Assembly: GCA_007129695.1 (NCBI GenBank)
Contig: SKVA01000036.1
Span: 1-6,420 of the forward strand
Direction of reading: 5' to 3'
Length of the DNA: 6,420 bases
From: Spirochaetaceae bacterium
GTDB taxonomy: Bacteria > Spirochaetota > Spirochaetia > DSM-27196 > SLST01
In this document: positions 6,334-6,420 of the stretch, in pieces
Layout: every line of letters starts with the position of its first letter
Position numbering within the stretch: position 1 is the first letter of the stretch
Notes under the pieces: model-generated
The model's database searches: none
What the model saw: the letters and a program-made list of their open reading frames with translations, nothing else
What the model was told of the DNA's origin: nothing
Made by a program: the position numbers and the translations under genes

Positions 6334-6420
6334 TGTCGATCGATACGATTCGCCTTGTCCTTGGCTCCGCATCGCCGCGTCGTCGAGAACGCTGACTTCG
6401 ACGTCGAGACTCACGTCGTC
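6333..6420 (+). pseudogene. maf: Start of Maf-family nucleotide pyrophosphatase, apparently frameshifted and cut by the window end
   Basis: The reading from ATG 6333 gives a 20-residue peptide containing RLVLGSASPRRRE (7-19), the N-terminal signature of Maf/YhdE/YceF proteins, which hydrolyse non-canonical or modified nucleoside triphosphates. It then meets TGA at 6393-6395. In the +1 frame from 6385 the DNA reads ENADFDVETHVV to the window edge. That resembles the next Maf strand (aromatic, then alternating hydrophobic residues), and the codons for the usual RELLxxLG helix are missing. Known Maf proteins keep about ten residues between the Arg pair and that aromatic residue; here there are five and the frame shifts, as a loss of about 17 bases would cause. 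This could be a real mutation or a sequencing/assembly error. The start overlaps the upstream stop as TGATG. The rest of the gene is outside the window, so its state cannot be judged. Confidence 0.62.

Overview
The window is a gene-dense piece of a high-GC bacterial chromosome (roughly 60-65% G+C by eye). It holds nine protein-coding genes or gene parts and one tRNA, with almost no spare DNA: no gap exceeds about 110 bases. I see no mobile element, CRISPR array or phage gene. The host is uncertain. The Gx-family membrane protein and its membrane partner remind me of spirochaete genes, and a DUF4321-like protein followed by maf is an arrangement I know from Firmicutes and related phyla. Both points are recollection, so the phylum is only a suggestion.

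Layout, left to right. (1) 15-770 (+): an iron-sulfur APS/PAPS reductase (CysH type) of assimilatory sulfate reduction. It converges on the next block with an 8-base overlap. (2) 763-4249 (-), read from right to left: a Gx-family (ECF S-component-like) membrane protein, then an uncharacterised membrane protein overlapping it by 11 bases, then after 61 bases glycine C-acetyltransferase (kbl), then a two-domain VOC (glyoxalase-fold) protein whose start overlaps the kbl stop as ATGA. (3) 4250-4343: a divergent promoter region. (4) 4344-5917 (+): a protein made of two PRC-barrel repeats, translationally coupled (TGATG) to a patatin-like phospholipase. (5) 5915-5988 (-): tRNA-Arg(CCG), whose 3' end overlaps the patatin stop codon, with a clear promoter to its right. 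(6) 6097 onward (+): a small DUF4321-like membrane protein coupled by TGATG to the start of maf, which looks broken by a small deletion or frameshift shortly after its signature motif and then runs off the window.

Functional reading: kbl and the VOC protein probably act together on threonine-derived 2-amino-3-ketobutyrate, with the VOC partner perhaps handling a reactive by-product. The Gx protein and its partner may form the membrane part of an uptake or lipid-precursor system lacking an ATPase here. The PRC-barrel/patatin pair suggests envelope or lipid maintenance. Several genes start with no Shine-Dalgarno but a promoter ending 7-8 bases before the ATG, which suggests leaderless transcripts. 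I found no clearly new multi-gene system. The best candidates for a second look are the Gx/membrane pair, the kbl-VOC pair, the PRC-patatin pair and the damaged maf start.
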